Source of the DNA: Thozetella sp. PMI_491
Lineage: Eukaryota > Ascomycota > Sordariomycetes > Chaetosphaeriales > Chaetosphaeriaceae
Length of the DNA stretch: 64,000 nt
NCBI GenBank assembly: GCA_021432635.1
Contig: MU270077.1
Span: forward strand, 271,531 to 335,530
Reading direction: 5' to 3'
The position numbers and the translations under genes are program-made. Below the pieces are notes generated by a model. That model was not told the DNA's origin, ran no database searches, and worked only from the letters and a program-made list of their open reading frames with translations. Of this stretch, positions 32,909 through 44,869 are shown in pieces. How positions within the stretch are numbered: the stretch's first letter is position 1; every line of letters starts with the position of its first letter.

Positions 32909-34012
32909 AAGGTATGAAGGATATGTGTACATCTAAGGTATATAGCCGCCCCGACCTTGGCAGAGCCTAATAATCTTTCTAAGCCTCCTTAACCTAGCAA
33001 GCGAGCAATGCAGCCAGCCAGTTGCTTGATATGCTAGGGTGAGGACAGGCATGTGGTCCGGAGGCATCTGGCCTTTTTTTTATTGCACAGATACATCGAA
33101 TGAAGTGATGGCAGCGCCAAAATGAGCCGCAAAAGAAGAAGAATAGCAGCCGGGATGCTCGAGGCTGTTGGTGCACGCTTGCCGCGATGGGTAAGCTTTC
33201 AGTCATTTGCCCTTTAGCGAGGGTACAGCTCCTTGTCTAGAAGAGATGCCCCCCCCCCCCCCCCCTTTTTTTTTTTTTCCGCTGCATGATGCCGCGCATT
33301 CTGCTTCGCGGAGGAAACTAGATACTTGGCAATGGCGACTCATCGTGGCTGGGTACGCGATATCACCCCTAGGGCCACCCTCGCTTGAGACAATATGCAC
33401 CACAGCCTCGCGAAGGCTGGGGTGGGCGTTTACAGATCTCTTGCGGCTGTTTCGCTGCTACCATTCAGCATGAATGGCGTGGTAGAATCTCTGACCGAAG
33501 AAGTGGTGTTGGCTGCACATCCAGACTGTTGGTACCAATTGGTCCAATCAGCTGCGAGCGATCTCGTTTCACGGAGGCGCCGACCACCCTGGCCAGGTTC
33601 AGGAGTTACCACACCGCCATGCAGCTTTCTTGTCAGCCCGATGCAAGGGGTTTGCAGCTGTTAGCGAGTTACTTTTTTTTTTCTCCAGGTTATGCCCGGA
33701 AGATAGTAGAAGAAGGCTTAACTGCGTGGGAGGACGCCAATGGTCCCTAACAACACGCGCCACAGACCACAAAGGCGAACGGGAATTCCCGTGTCACTTC
33801 TTAACAGTGGGATTTGTATGAGAGATAGACAAAGAGATATTGGCATGCGACGCGGAGCTCTCCGGTTCCCACCACACTCATCTTGACCCTCGTCATAAGG
33901 CCACATGAGGGGACCCGGCGGCCCGTGTGACGACCGAAAGGAGGCCTGCCGGATAGCCGAGAATGGATGGCAGAGGATGAGCTGCCTGGGGTACAGCAAT
34001 TTCACTTCACGG
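32909..34012. other. Intergenic region with C/T homopolymer
   Basis: No gene supported. It contains C(17)T(13) at 33249-33278 and ends at the promoter of the GTPase gene. Confidence 0.5.
33249..33278. repeat. C(17)T(13) homopolymer
   Basis: Seventeen C followed by thirteen T on the + strand. Such tracts are prone to sequencing and slippage error; it is not in a coding exon. Confidence 0.8.
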
Positions 34013-34018
34013 TATAAA
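34013..34018 (+). promoter_or_regulatory. TATA box and short uORF of the GTPase gene
   Basis: TATAAA at about 34013 sits 145 nt before the proposed ATG at 34158. A transcript starting near 34043 would include an upstream ATG (34063) opening a 32-codon reading frame whose TGA stop (34159-34161) overlaps the main ATG in an ATGA junction. Such an overlap could reduce or couple translation of the main frame. The core-promoter assignment is by sequence only. Confidence 0.4.
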
Positions 34019-34157
34019 TGGCGTGGATGCCTTCATCGGGACAGACGCATATCGCCATCTTTATGACTACCATCGTGGATTTAGTTATTTTGCAAACATT
34101 ATCCCTCTCCGACACCCGAATATACCAACGACTCACGGAATCCCGATACCAAGCAAG

Positions 34158-37100
34158 ATGACGTGGAAGACAACTGTCAGTTGCCCCCAAAGGCGAGGAT
34201 ATTGCCAATGCTTGAGCTAATTCGCAAAATAGCAAATAAACTCGAGGGAGACGACGGCGTCTACAAGTTCCGGCGGTGGCTTCACTCCCTCGACTTCTGA
34301 GGCAAGCTTGGACGAGACTGATCGCCAGACTTCTGAGCGGCCAGGAAGAGACATCCCAATCGAATCTGTAGAACCTAATGCGGGATCTGGGCCGACCGCT
34401 TTCGTGTTTGGCAGCTCCCGCGGCCAGCCGACGGTGGAACAGTCTCCTGCGAGAAGCTCCCAGAGCTCATCTACCCCCTTCACGTTCCGCTCTTCCAGTC
34501 CAGTCGGAATTTCCAGGCAGGACAGCAGTGCGAGCGACCTAATTAACGGCGTTGGCGGTGGGTTTGCCCAACTGCGCCTCTCCTCGTCATCGAGCTTCAC
34601 AATCGATGAGGAACAAGCGCAGACGAATTCGTCGACACCGAGACTGCGTGTCGAGAGCGATCGCTCCGGTTCTGCACTGAACATGGGGACCCTCACCTCG
34701 GCTTTGGCTGGAATGGCCGATTCAAGCACCTCTCGCACGAGCACTCCTGTTCCGCAGACAAGCAACCAGTGCGATTTAAGCACACCGCCGCCAGCTCCGT
34801 CGCAGAGAATGCTGTCACCGGAAGCGTCTGGCTCGTCTGCTTCTAGGCAACGACGCCGATCTAGATCTAGCTCGACTGCTCTCCAACAGCGGCATGAAGT
34901 GCGAGACGAAATGGCTCCTAAACAACGCTTCCACGAGCAGTCCTTCCAGGATAAACTTCGAGACTCTAAGGAGGGGGTGTCCCAGTTAGTAGAATTGCTG
35001 TCCAGCAGCTCTCTACACAATGATCCCGATACTATGATGAAGAGGCTCTTCAAGCAAGCTGAGGACCTAAGCTCCTTTCAGTCCCCGGCAACTCGCACTG
35101 TCGGGTTCGTAGGCGTGAGTATCTCCTCACCTTGTGCTTTCAAGAACGTTACTAGGCGGTCTTGATTTTTAAAATCAAAATATCGGCTAATTAGAAACAC
35201 ATCTAGGACTCTGGCGTGGGAAAGTCCAGTCTTATTAACTCGCTCCTTGACATCAAGGGCCTCGCCCGCACGAGTAATAGCGGGGCGGCATGCACCTGTG
35301 TCGTCACAGAATACCACTATCACGATCAAGAAGACTTTCTCCTCGAGGTCGAGTGGTTCTCCGAAGAGGAAATAGATGCTCAAATTTTAGAACTTCTGAG
35401 TGCTTATAGGTTTTTTCATCTCGCTAATCTGTCCAACGAGGAGAAGGAAGAGGCCGAAGAGAAAGCCACGGTTGCGTATGACACCTTCCAGGCGATGTTT
35501 AGGCATCGTCTTCGAGATGAGGGCGGAAAGGATTTCTTGCTCGACAATGACGAGACCAGGATCCTTGATGTACTTGCCGGCTGGGCAGCCGAGCGCAATG
35601 TTGCACAAGAAACCGTGACAGAGAGGATTGTAAGTCCTCAACAGTGCTCTACCCGTTTGATGGCACTTACGTCGGAATTAATCTCGTCCGAGGAGCCAGC
35701 AGATTGGCCTTTTATCAGCAAAATAAGGTGAGACATTGGACTACCGGTAGCCCAAAGATTAAGCCTCTCACGCGACAGCAGGGTTTTTACCAATGCCCAT
35801 ATATTGAGCAAGGGGCTGATCCTCGTCGACCTACCGGGTTTACGCGATCTGAACTCAGCAAGGAGGAAAATCACGGAACGTCATCTTTTGAAAGTTGACG
35901 AGATCCTCGCAATTTGCCTGATCGGAAGAGCCACAACTGACCAGGGTGTCGCTGCCGTCTTTGAGCTAGCGAGACGTGCCAGACTATCTAATATTGGCAT
36001 CGTTTGCACTAAATCTGACGTGGGTGAAAAGGTCACAACCCTTTTTTTTTTTTCGGAGCGCTGACAGTGGTAATACAGGATATCCAAGCCAACGAGGCCG
36101 TGAAGGACTGGAAAGATAGGAGGCGGCTCCGGCTCCAAGACTTGATGGATACTCTGGAAGAGCACAAAACTGAGCTGAAAAATTTGGAGGATGAGCTTTC
36201 CTTCTTCGATCAAGATCCAGATGACATGCCCGAAGATGAAAAAGAAGAGTTCCGCCAATTGAGCTGGAGCCAGCGCCAAGCCAAGTACGTCTAATAGCTT
36301 TTGGACTACTTGTGATCAAATGCTGACTTGCTGTGTTACAGGAAGCGGGAGGCTGCAGCTGCTTTTGAACTTACCAGATATCTCATTCAGACTAGAAACG
36401 AAATTGTCAGCAGCGAACTGGAGAAGACATACGCCACTAAGATTCGGAATAACACACTGAGGGTGTTTTGCGTGAGCAACATTCTTTATTGGGAAAATCG
36501 AGACCGCTACCAGGCGGAGGCACTGCCGTTCCTTGAACTCAGCGGCATCCTAGGCTTGCGCAAGCATTGCATTTCCATTGTCGCGGAGGCCCAGTATCGC
36601 GCGGCCAGTCTCTACATGTCCCACGAAATTCCCACGGTATTAAACTCGGTCCAGCTCTGGGTGGAATCCGGATCGGGTAGTTTGACGGCGGAGCGCAAAG
36701 CCAGCATCCGCAACGCTCTCGATAAGGTGGATATAGTACTAAAGGTAGGTGTACCGAGCTCGAATTGTGCATGTCAGCATAGCACTGACATCGGAGGCCA
36801 GGAGCTCACCTCTCCAGACACCGTGTTGAACGAGGTTTCGATGCAGAGGTTATTTCGAGCCCAAGTGACACAGAGTAAGACTATCTAGCTTCCTAACGCG
36901 GACGATGCTAACGGCAATGTTTATAGATCAGAGGCACGAGGACTGGAAGAGATCGGCAAGGTCCGCCGCAAGTGATTGGTCTGGTGTTAGTGCCTCTTCG
37001 TCATCATGAGAACTGTAGTATTCCGTAAAGTGGAATTTAACGTAATGAACAGTGGCACCACGCCAGCTACTCGGCATTTTGCCGAAACTTTGGCGACTAT

Positions 37101-37962
37101 TGTACTCCAGCCGTTGGTCGGCGCAACTGGAACGAAGAAGCCATCCATACAATGGTCTCTGACATGAGAGTACCATGGCAGAATATGTTGCAAGGCATCC
37201 AGGAGCGGCAGGAACAGAGCGGGGAGATTGCCGAAAGTGTCCTCCAACGTGGCATCGATATTCTTAGTTGGTCTCCCATGACCCTTTCACAGAAACCCTA
37301 CCTCCAGCATTCAGCTAACGGTTGGTACCAGACAACGAGTTGCACGGCGAGGCTGCCCAAGTACAAAGCTTAATTACCATCCTAAGGCATCGGCGGAGAC
37401 TTGTCGCTGCTGACGTCGAGACCGAACACGAGGAGGTCAATGATGAATTGGCGTAAGTTTCCTTGTATGCTATGCTGCATCCACGGCTAAATGGTGTGAC
37501 ACAGGCTTTTGGAGACCGATAGTTATTCAGGCATCCGAAGTTCATTTATCGGTGCAGCCCTGGAGTCTTCTTATAGGGCGTGCAATAGCGAATCTGGTAA
37601 GCCGCCATCTTTATCTCCCACTTAGTTAATCAGCCTGTCTAACCCAAGGTAAAGGGAGAGGCTCGGATAGCCGACGCAAGGATATCATGGAGGGGAGATT
37701 AAGTAGCACCCGACTCTTTCTGGAGATGTCGAGGGAGCAGAAAACCCGGTTTTCCGATATCACACGTCGATGCGACGAGAGAATAAACGAGAAGCTGTTG
37801 GCACATCTAGCTGCGGTGCAGGAAAACATTATTACTCTGCGGGATGAGAATGTGGCGCTTGAGGGTGAAAAAGACCCAGCGTTTAAGACCCGAGTTGAGG
37901 AGGGTTTGGCGAGACTTAAGGGCCGACATATGCGGATTCAACAAAGCCTTGGAGAGTTGTGA
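34158..37962 (+). CDS. Dynamin-like large GTPase (nuclear GTPase SLIP-GC-like)
   Basis: Proposed exons: 34158-34175, 34233-35114, 35207-35727, 35782-36019, 36079-36284, 36342-36744, 36802-36874, 36927-36985, 37053-37266, 37332-37452, 37505-37596, 37649-37962; all phases fit and give 1046 aa. Residues 1-250 are a Ser/Thr-rich disordered region. The G domain carries the P-loop GDSGVGKS (300-307, split by an intron), DLPG (490-493) and CTKSD (549-553), which is the G1/G3/G4 set. After it are long charged helices (WKDRRRLRLQDLMDTLEEH) and the WHHASYSAFCRNFG / GRRNWNEEAI blocks typical of fungal SLIP-GC-like proteins. Family members are dynamin-superfamily GTPases of unclear fungal role. The tiny first exon and the donor at 37267 are the weakest points; a start at a later ATG is possible. 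Confidence 0.78.
36042..36053. repeat. T(12) tract in a GTPase-gene intron
   Basis: A run of 12 T inside the 59-nt intron 36020-36078. It is placed like an extended polypyrimidine stretch but ends 23 nt before the acceptor. Confidence 0.6.
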
Positions 37963-38214
37963 GAGATAGGAGGTAGTTTAGGGGCTATTGGCAGTTAGAT
38001 GGAAAGCCGGTTGGTGATCTTGCAAGATTGATAAGTGGTGTCGGTGGTGGCACGCAGCAAGTTTCTGTTCGATAGCTATATCCAATTGCAATGATTTTCT
38101 TTCCTAGCAATGGATCATGATTATCACATCTATCTCTCCACTACCTAATCTAGGACGGTACTAAATGTCCTAGCAGTGAATGTTGTGTTCACCGTTCCCT
38201 AGCTACGCCCAGCT

Positions 38215-39559
38215 TCAGTCACGCTCCCCCTCCCATCTAAATTCTTGCTTGACCGGTGCAAATAATGGCCGCAATGCCATCCCATAGTCTCCTTTGTTCG
38301 GTGTTCTCAGAAGGGTGTGGATATGAAACTTTGCGGGTTCCTTGTTCGTGAGAAAGACTCCCGAATGATGGTCAAACTCGATGATTATGACTGGGCTCTG
38401 TATCCGGTAGTAGAATGGGCTGTCATCCTTATAATCACCGATCCAGCTCCAGTAAGTTTCGTGAAACCAGCTCCTTATCTGGTCGAGCCGCATCTGACGG
38501 GCCTTGGAGGGCAGATACAGGAGATACTCTTCGCAGATCCCAAGCAGGACATTTTGCTGAGCCTCGGTCATCTCGGATGCAAGAATGCCTTCGTAGGGAA
38601 CAATGCGGTTGTCACGGTACGCGCCGCACAAGTGGCGTTGGTCGTCGTGGTTCCAGCGACCCCATGGCATTTCTGGGTCGTCCAGGAGCTTATATACCTG
38701 CGCTGCAGTCTGCTGTTCTGGTGCGAGACTTTGCATGAGTTGCAAGCCAAGCGCTTCTTCTCTGTGGAGAATCCTGGTTCCCTTGTAGGGTCCCTCATCG
38801 ATGAGATTTGGCTCGGCACCGGTAAACCAGGGAGAGACAACAATTTGGGAACGATAGAGCAGGATATTGAGGCATAGATGATGGCCGTAGAAAGAATATC
38901 CCCATGGAGCTGATGTGGAGGGCTCTCCGAAAAGGACAAAGTTGTAGGAAAACTCGTTCATGATTGTCGGGGATTTGACCAGCTCGCCGAGGAAGTGGTT
39001 GATACGCATGGCACCAATGGCTTTTTCGTAGCCCTCAGGTGATAAGGTCACTTGGAGAACTTTCAAAGCTAGAGACCGCTGATCCTGGCTGATTTCGTCT
39101 AGCCGAATACCCTTGTCGCTGAGGAGAAATTCCGGGTTGGACCAGGTCCGCCACTCGGGAGAGTCGATATGGAGGCATGTCTTCGCCCGTTGACCATCCG
39201 CCAAGCTAGCTACAAGCGCATTTGCCGCAGCCGTGATCTCTTCAATGGGGACTTCCTCATCTTGCAGCCCGTAAAGGCTGTCACGTACAGTGCCTATCTG
39301 CCCGTTGGCGATGATCCAGCTTCGCGCGCGGGTGCTCGAACTTACCATCATTTGTGATACCTCGGAACGGCTCTTTGAGAAGATCTCTCCAGTGGAGATA
39401 GAGTCCATGAAGCCACGGGGGCTGCCCACTCTCCTTGAACGCATCTGCGTATTCATGCGCGTTTTGCTTCTGCATTGTGGTGAACCGAGGAATGCTCAGA
39501 TCCGGGAGAAACTCGTGGTAACTACCACCTTGTGGCGGCGGGACGTTCGTGGACGCCAT
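38215..39559 (-). CDS. DUF3500-family protein
   Basis: Two exons (39346-39559, 38215-39293; 52-nt intron) encode 430 aa, with no signal peptide. The body matches the DUF3500 pattern: FRGITNDG near the intron, EWRTWSNPEFL, SLALKVLQVTLSPEGYEKA, MRINHFLGEL, the paired FGEPSTSAPWGYSFYGHHL and LCLNILLYRSQIVVSPWFTGAEPN segments, and a DPEMPWGRW stretch. DUF3500 proteins are found in bacteria and fungi; their biochemical role is not established. The conserved GHH and the later FDHHSG could be metal ligands, an inference. It is tail-to-tail with the GTPase gene and upstream of the FAH gene, and may or may not belong to the cluster that follows. Confidence 0.82.
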
Positions 39560-40168
39560 GATCGGGTCTACTTGACCAGTTCCTCGCTCTAGTCGCGCTG
39601 GTCGATGTATGCGGTCGCAAATCAAAGTCCCTCACCTCTTCCGCGGGCGGACTGAGCAGCTTATTAGGATGTGTAGTTGAGCCTCGAGCGGGTTTTGCAT
39701 AAATTCATCGAACGACGATCAGGCTATTGAGCCTCCAGCCGTGTCTACCCCCGCAGACGGAAACGTTCTCTTGGAGCGTACCCACATCGAGAGCCAGGCA
39801 AGCCTGGGTTCTCCGCACTGCATGCATACCGAACAGAAGCTAGCATCGGATTTCCCGAAGCGACCCGCTTTCGCACCTAGCAACACCGAGCATGTATCAC
39901 TACTGAAGCTGGCTTCGGAAATCCCGGCTCCTCTGGCCAAGCGTCCTGTATCGGAGCCTGCGTCGGTCTAATGGCTACCGGTGTTTTGTACCGATGTTTG
40001 GCATGCGGTTCACCCGAGATATCTGAAAAGGTCGTCTTTCACGGACACTATACCCGTCGTGCGCTTGGGCAAGGACATTTCCAGTTTTTACCAGTTCAAA
40101 CTTCCAAAGCCAGCATCTCCACAACCCGAGGGCATATACAGAATTGACTCGAAAAAAAACCAGTTAAG
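39560..40168. promoter_or_regulatory. Divergent region between DUF3500 and FAH genes
   Basis: About 600 nt shared upstream region. An open stretch of about 98 codons on the + strand ending at 39971 lacks an ATG and was not accepted as a gene. It contains several CGG triplets but no convincing palindrome. Confidence 0.4.
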
Positions 40169-41423
40169 ATGGCATCAGCTAGCTTTAAACGTCAGTTGAT
40201 CCCCTTCGACATATGAACGTAAAGAGTAGGCCTGTTTTTCTTGGAACCGAACTAACCGTGGTAGTATTTGCCGCGTAGGCCTCGTGCGGTTTATCCCCAA
40301 ATCGAATGCGTCCTCAATTCTCATTGGGCAGCCCTCTGATCCTGATGTCGACGTTGGCATTGCTCTCCGCGCTGGCCGGGAAGTCGCTGTTGATGTCTTC
40401 TCCGGTGCCTCAGTGTTATCTCCGGGCGTCGCAACTGGTACCACAGAGACGATTGATCGCATACTTTCGCCCCTAGCTCAACACGAGGTGGGAACGATAC
40501 GGTGCATCGGCTTAAACGTAGGCTTCTCGTTGCTTATCATGGTCTGGCTCCTAACCGTGTGCTGACTTTGCCCATGGTAGTACAAGCAACATGCTGCCGA
40601 GGTGAAGATGGATATCCCATCCATTCCCACCGTCTTCATGTAGGGGACATCTTGGATTCTCAACTCTGGAAATTCCCTAATCCCTAGCGTGTTCTAGGAA
40701 ACCTAATACCTCACTTGGAAACCCTTGGCCCAGCCCTACGATCCTACCCAAGCTCACCCAAACCACCGACTGTGGTGACTACGAGGCGGAGCTTGCCGTG
40801 GTTATTGGCAAAGCCGCGAAGAACGTAAGCGAGGCAGACGCGATGGGCTATGTCTTGGGATATAGTGCCTGCAATGATGTCTCTAGCAGGGACGCCCAGT
40901 TCGCCCAATCTCAGTGGTGCTTCTCCAAAGGCTTCGATGGAGCGTGCCCAATCGGTATTTCTCCCGTCCCGATCCACCCCCTCCACCCCCTCAACTCTTT
41001 TCTCCTCTCTTGCGTCTATAGCTTGCTCCCACGCCGATACCTTAATTAACGCACTACCGGTAGGACCCACCCTTGTCTCGACATCTCTCATCTCCAACCC
41101 GGCAACACTGAAAATTCGAGGCCTGAAGAATGGCAACGTATTGCAAGACTGCGGCATCGAGTGGGTTGCCTAGAGCTTTTCTCATCATGATGGGTCCTTC
41201 TGACTTGTAATACAGTGACCTGATCTTTGGCGTGCCAAAACTGGTCAGCTTCTTGTCCCAGGGCACAACACTGCCGGCTGGCACTATCATCATCACAGGA
41301 ACCCCTGCTGGCGTTGGCGTAGGAAGGAGTCCGAAGGAGACTCTTAAACATGGAGACGAATTCGCGGTGGAAATTCTACCTCATATTGGAACTCTGGTGA
41401 ATATTTTCGAAGATGAAGCTTAA
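40169..41423 (+). CDS. Fumarylacetoacetate hydrolase (FAH)-family protein
   Basis: Six exons (40169-40190, 40279-40517, 40581-40639, 40698-40954, 41064-41160, 41216-41423) encode 293 aa, the usual size of fungal FAHD-type enzymes. Landmarks: RCIGLNYKQHAAE, TVFMKPNTSL, DYEAELAVVIGK with the acidic metal ligands, GYSACNDVSSRD, SKGFDGACPIGP, and ITGTPAGVGVG at the C-terminus. FAH-fold enzymes hydrolyse or decarboxylate beta-diketone/oxo-acid products of ring cleavage in a Mg- or Mn-dependent way. The gene heads the catabolic cluster up to 50.5 kb, consistent with a late ring-cleavage-product step. Each intron restores frame and has GT/AG ends; exon 1 is only 22 nt. Confidence 0.88.
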
Positions 41424-41588
41424 ATACTAGGCAGGCTGTAGAGAGATGTACTAGGTTTTTGTAGTGGTCACACGACATAAAAATGGGTTCAAAGTAAAAT
41501 ATGTCTCAAGTTCTATATCTATGTAGAATATCATGGGTGCTCTAGCATCTCTCTATATGATATGTCTATTCTGTCGTGGCGTAGTTGG

Positions 41589-42069
41589 TCATTGGAGCAG
41601 CTTCGGGACTTCTCTAACGAGATACTCTACTACAGCATCGGGCCCTTTCTCAACTTGCAGCCCAGTCGGGATTGCGTGCGTCTTGATATCCGGTACAATG
41701 GACTTCGCCGTCCCGAAAATCTCATTTGCCTGCTCAGCCGTCCACATAGAGGCACAGAACTACCACCTGGTCAGCAGAGATTTTGAGCCGCTCTCTATAC
41801 CGTTACACCTACAATTACGTTCGGCTTGTTGGCCGTCACCTTGGGTGCAACTTCGTCGATATCTATCAAATACTGTCAGAAGGACTAGCCTGAAACTCGT
41901 CTCAAGAGAGACACTCAAGGGCCATGCTGCTCTCACTTTCACAGTTTCCAATGTGCTCGATGTCGTAATCGTTTTCGAGGGCCTGGATCATCTGGCCGAT
42001 AAGACGCTTGGCCCGTTCCGGCGCGGTATTCACCGTGAGTAGCCTCCAAGGACCTCGGTTGGTGGACAT
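41589..42069 (-). CDS. Small conserved protein of unknown function (117 aa)
   Basis: Three short exons (41937-42069, 41813-41862, 41589-41759) with GT/AG introns encode 117 aa. No single frame spans it, so it is easily missed. The protein reads MSTNRGPWR, APERAKRLIGQMIQALEN, HIGNCENIDEV, NKPNVIFCASMWTAEQAN, and ends PTGLQVEKGPDAVVEYLVRE plus VPKLLQ. Its alternating beta/alpha pattern suggests a compact alpha/beta fold of dinucleotide-binding or CoA-binding character, but no family is recognised. It is convergent with the FAH gene (ends 166 nt apart) and divergent from the MFS gene, so co-regulation with the cluster is plausible. Function unknown. Confidence 0.75.
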
Positions 42070-42706
42070 GGCGAAATATCCCTGGGTTCGATCGTCTTAG
42101 CTAATCCGATGGAGCGGCTCAAGTGCTAACTGGGTACTTCGACTTCCCGTATTAGCAGAAAAGCTCAACAGCTTAAAATACAAATTTAGGCCCTCGATAG
42201 AGAGATATGTCCCATACCTATCCTGGGCCGAAATGTCCACATTACGGGTGTGGAGACGCTAGAGGGGCATTCCCCTGAGGCGCCGCCCGGAAAACCCGAG
42301 GGAGACACGTGGTAGTCCGGCACTGTATCCGGCATTTTGAGGGGCCGAAAGGGGACGTCGAAGCCAAAACTTAGGATCCGAAACATCGTCGCCGATTGGG
42401 TGCTGTTCGGGACCCAAACGCCCCCCACTTCACACCCGAACCCGCTAGTGCCACTCGCGAGTGGTGCCTCTCGCTCCGTGCCGGCATGGGGCTTACATGG
42501 TGGAAGCTTGGCATGCGAATCATAGTTCCCCACGGGGTCGAGATATCCCCCCGCGTTTTGTCCTGGAGGCGCCTCACGTTATTGGATCTCGGATGTGAAA
42601 GATCTGACGAGGGGTGGCTGTCAAAGCTATAAAGGAGACGTCGGGGACTGATTGCTACGTCGCGCTCCCACCCTCCTACCTCGAAAAAGCACCAAAAAGT
42701 GACAAG
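42070..42706. promoter_or_regulatory. Bidirectional promoter between the 117-aa gene and the MFS gene
   Basis: A 637-nt divergent intergenic region. It has a direct repeat TCCGGCA (about 42316 and 42328) and an ATCCGAAA motif near 42375 that also appears in the other divergent promoter of the cluster (47328). These CGG/CCG-containing elements are the kind bound by Zn2Cys6 regulators. Confidence 0.4.
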
Positions 42707-44506
42707 ATGGAGAGGGCTGCAGATCCTCCCGCCACCGAGGAAATTTCGACACATATCCAGCATGTCCCTGGGACCGAGCTGCTCTTCGACAATGACAAGC
42801 GAGAGGCGGCGACGGCTGGGCTGCAGTTTATCGACCGTGGTGACACGCGCATTCTCCTTGTCCCACAGCCGAGCCTGACGGACGTGAACGACCCCTTGCG
42901 GTGGTCGAAGCTGAAGAAATGGGGCACGTTTCTGAACGCCATCTTCTACGCCTTTCTGGGCAGCGTCACAGGCCCCATCATGGCAGCTGGCATGCTTTCG
43001 CTCGCCGAGACGTTTGGCGAGACGTTACAGAGGTTGACGTATGCTAATGGAGCTACCCTCATCTGCCAGGGAGTCGGTAATATCCTCTGGATGTAGGCCG
43101 CCCCAACGCGTACGCCTTGGCTGGCAAGTTTGCTGACAGCCAGCTTAGGCCGTTTGTTGTCAAGGTGGGACGACGCCCTGTGTACATTCTGTCCTGCTTC
43201 CTCATGGGCGTCGCGTGTGTTTGGTTGGGCTTTGCGTCGAATGACACTTACACAACGTTCATCGCTGGCCGAGCGTTTCTCGGGTTCTTCGAAGCACCTA
43301 TCGAGTCAATCGTCCCGACCACCATCACCGACCTCTTCTTTCTCCACGACCGCGGTGAAAAGGTGTCCTTCTACGGGTTCTCGGTTTTGGGTGGAAACGA
43401 GATCGGCCCATTGGTGAGAAGCCACCCCGACCTCCCCTGTTCCTCTACACCACGTTACTAACGAGCTACCTTACAGCTCTCGGCTTTGATCATCCAGCGC
43501 CTGGGAATGGGTTGGGCGTTTTTTATTGTCGCCATGTTCGTCGCCCTCAATTGCATTACCATGTTTTTCTTTATGCCGGAAACGCGATACACAGGCCCTC
43601 GACCGTCCCCGTTTAGCTCCTCAACCCAACGACAGTCCGGCAAAGAGTTGGAAGTCCATCAACTTGAAAATATAGACACCGCTAGTACCGCAACCTCGAA
43701 GCGGGGTTTCCTTCGCAACCTCGCGCTCTGGGAGAAACCAGATCCGAATGTCAGTCTACGGAAGACGTTCCTTCGGCCGTTCGTGCTAGTTACCTACCCC
43801 ACAATCTTTTGGGCATGCATGGTCTATGGCATGTCTCTTGGGTGGAATGTGATTCTCGGTGCGACCGTAGCACAGCTGTTCGCCCCGCAGTACGGGTTTG
43901 ATGCACAGAACCAGGGCCTAGTATTTCTCTCCCCATTTGTGGGATCTCTTGCGGGTTCGTGGCTTTGCGGGTCGTTGTCGGATTCGGTCGCGAACTATTT
44001 CACGCAGAGAAACGGCGGCATACGGGAGCCCGAAATGCGACTGCCAGTCTGCATCATGGGGAGTTTCTTGACCTTTACTGGTGCTCTGATGGCTGGCCTA
44101 ACCTACCACTACAACACTCACTGGGCAGGACCAGTCGTTGGCTATGGGGTTCTAACCGCCGGGGCACAGATAGGTGTGTCTTTGTCCATGAGTTACGCGC
44201 TGGACTGCCACAGAGAAGTAAGTTCATCTCCTTGAAGAAATGCTAGAAGTCATCAGGCTAATCTGGCTGCAGTTTTCGGCCGAGCTTATGGTGGCAATAG
44301 CGTCCCTGAAGTCGCTGATGGCTTGGATCTGGACATGGGTCATCAACGACTGGATTGACAAGGACGGGATGCTCACAGCCTTCATGGTGATTGCGAGCGT
44401 AAATGTCGTTGTTCATCTGACTACGATCGTGTTATACTGGCGTGGGAAGAGGATCCGGAGTTGGATAGCAGAAAAGGATGTGTTATCGCAGTACGGGCTT
44501 CGATGA
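42707..44506 (+). CDS. MFS transporter (DHA1/HOL1-like)
   Basis: Four exons (42707-43092, 43149-43413, 43477-44217, 44273-44506) encode 541 aa. The N-terminal cytosolic part ends in DVNDPLRWSKLKKWGT, the DPxxWS motif seen before the first helix in fungal DHA1/HOL1-type transporters. The loop after helix 2 reads VKVGRRPVYI (the G-x-x-x-D/G-R-R/K-P MFS signature), then GRAFLGFFEAPIES in helix 4. A hydrophilic loop of about 60 residues with STQRQSGKELE separates the two six-helix halves, and the second half ends in WYRGKR-like WRGKRIRS. It would be a plasma-membrane proton-coupled transporter; by context it likely imports the aromatic substrate or exports a toxic intermediate. Frame is intact after removal of three introns. 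Confidence 0.9.
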
Positions 44507-44869
44507 GGAGTAAGCTTAGGTAGTAATTGTCGATCTACCTTTGGGGTTCTGTCCTGTGAGGAACAAATATATAAGTCCGCAAGTGCATTTTGCCAAAGCA
44601 TTTTAGTCAACGAGGCGCCTCACTTATATGGTCCACGAAATTCAAGCCCTTGTAAAGCCTATTGTCTCCAATGCATTTCATTTACACATTGCATCAGTTA
44701 AGCCCGTTGCGCTGCTCATCTTAACAAAGAAATTCTCGCCAAAAGTAGAGTCTAGGTTTGACATACATCCCAAGACGATTAAATAAAGAACCATTACGAT
44801 GCTCTCGTATATAATGACGCATCCCGAAAGGAGCAGGTAGTCACCCTTAGAACAGTTTGAAAATACAAG
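44507..44869. other. Convergent 3' flank between MFS and monooxygenase genes
   Basis: About 360 nt between two convergent stops; no gene. AT-rich polyadenylation-type sequence around 44560-44800. Confidence 0.4.

Noticed and set aside
34217-35053. 278-aa open frame on the minus strand
   Set aside because: It is the antisense of the Ser-rich N-terminal exon of the GTPase gene; Ser codons of the sense strand keep the opposite frame open. No motif.
35630-35644. GTAAGTCC donor-like site inside the GTPase exon
   Set aside because: The only nearby AG would give a 15-nt intron; leaving it as coding keeps frame and family-like sequence.
39675-39971. 98-codon open stretch upstream of the FAH gene
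   Set aside because: Composition is protein-like but no ATG, splice acceptor with upstream exon, or known motif was found.
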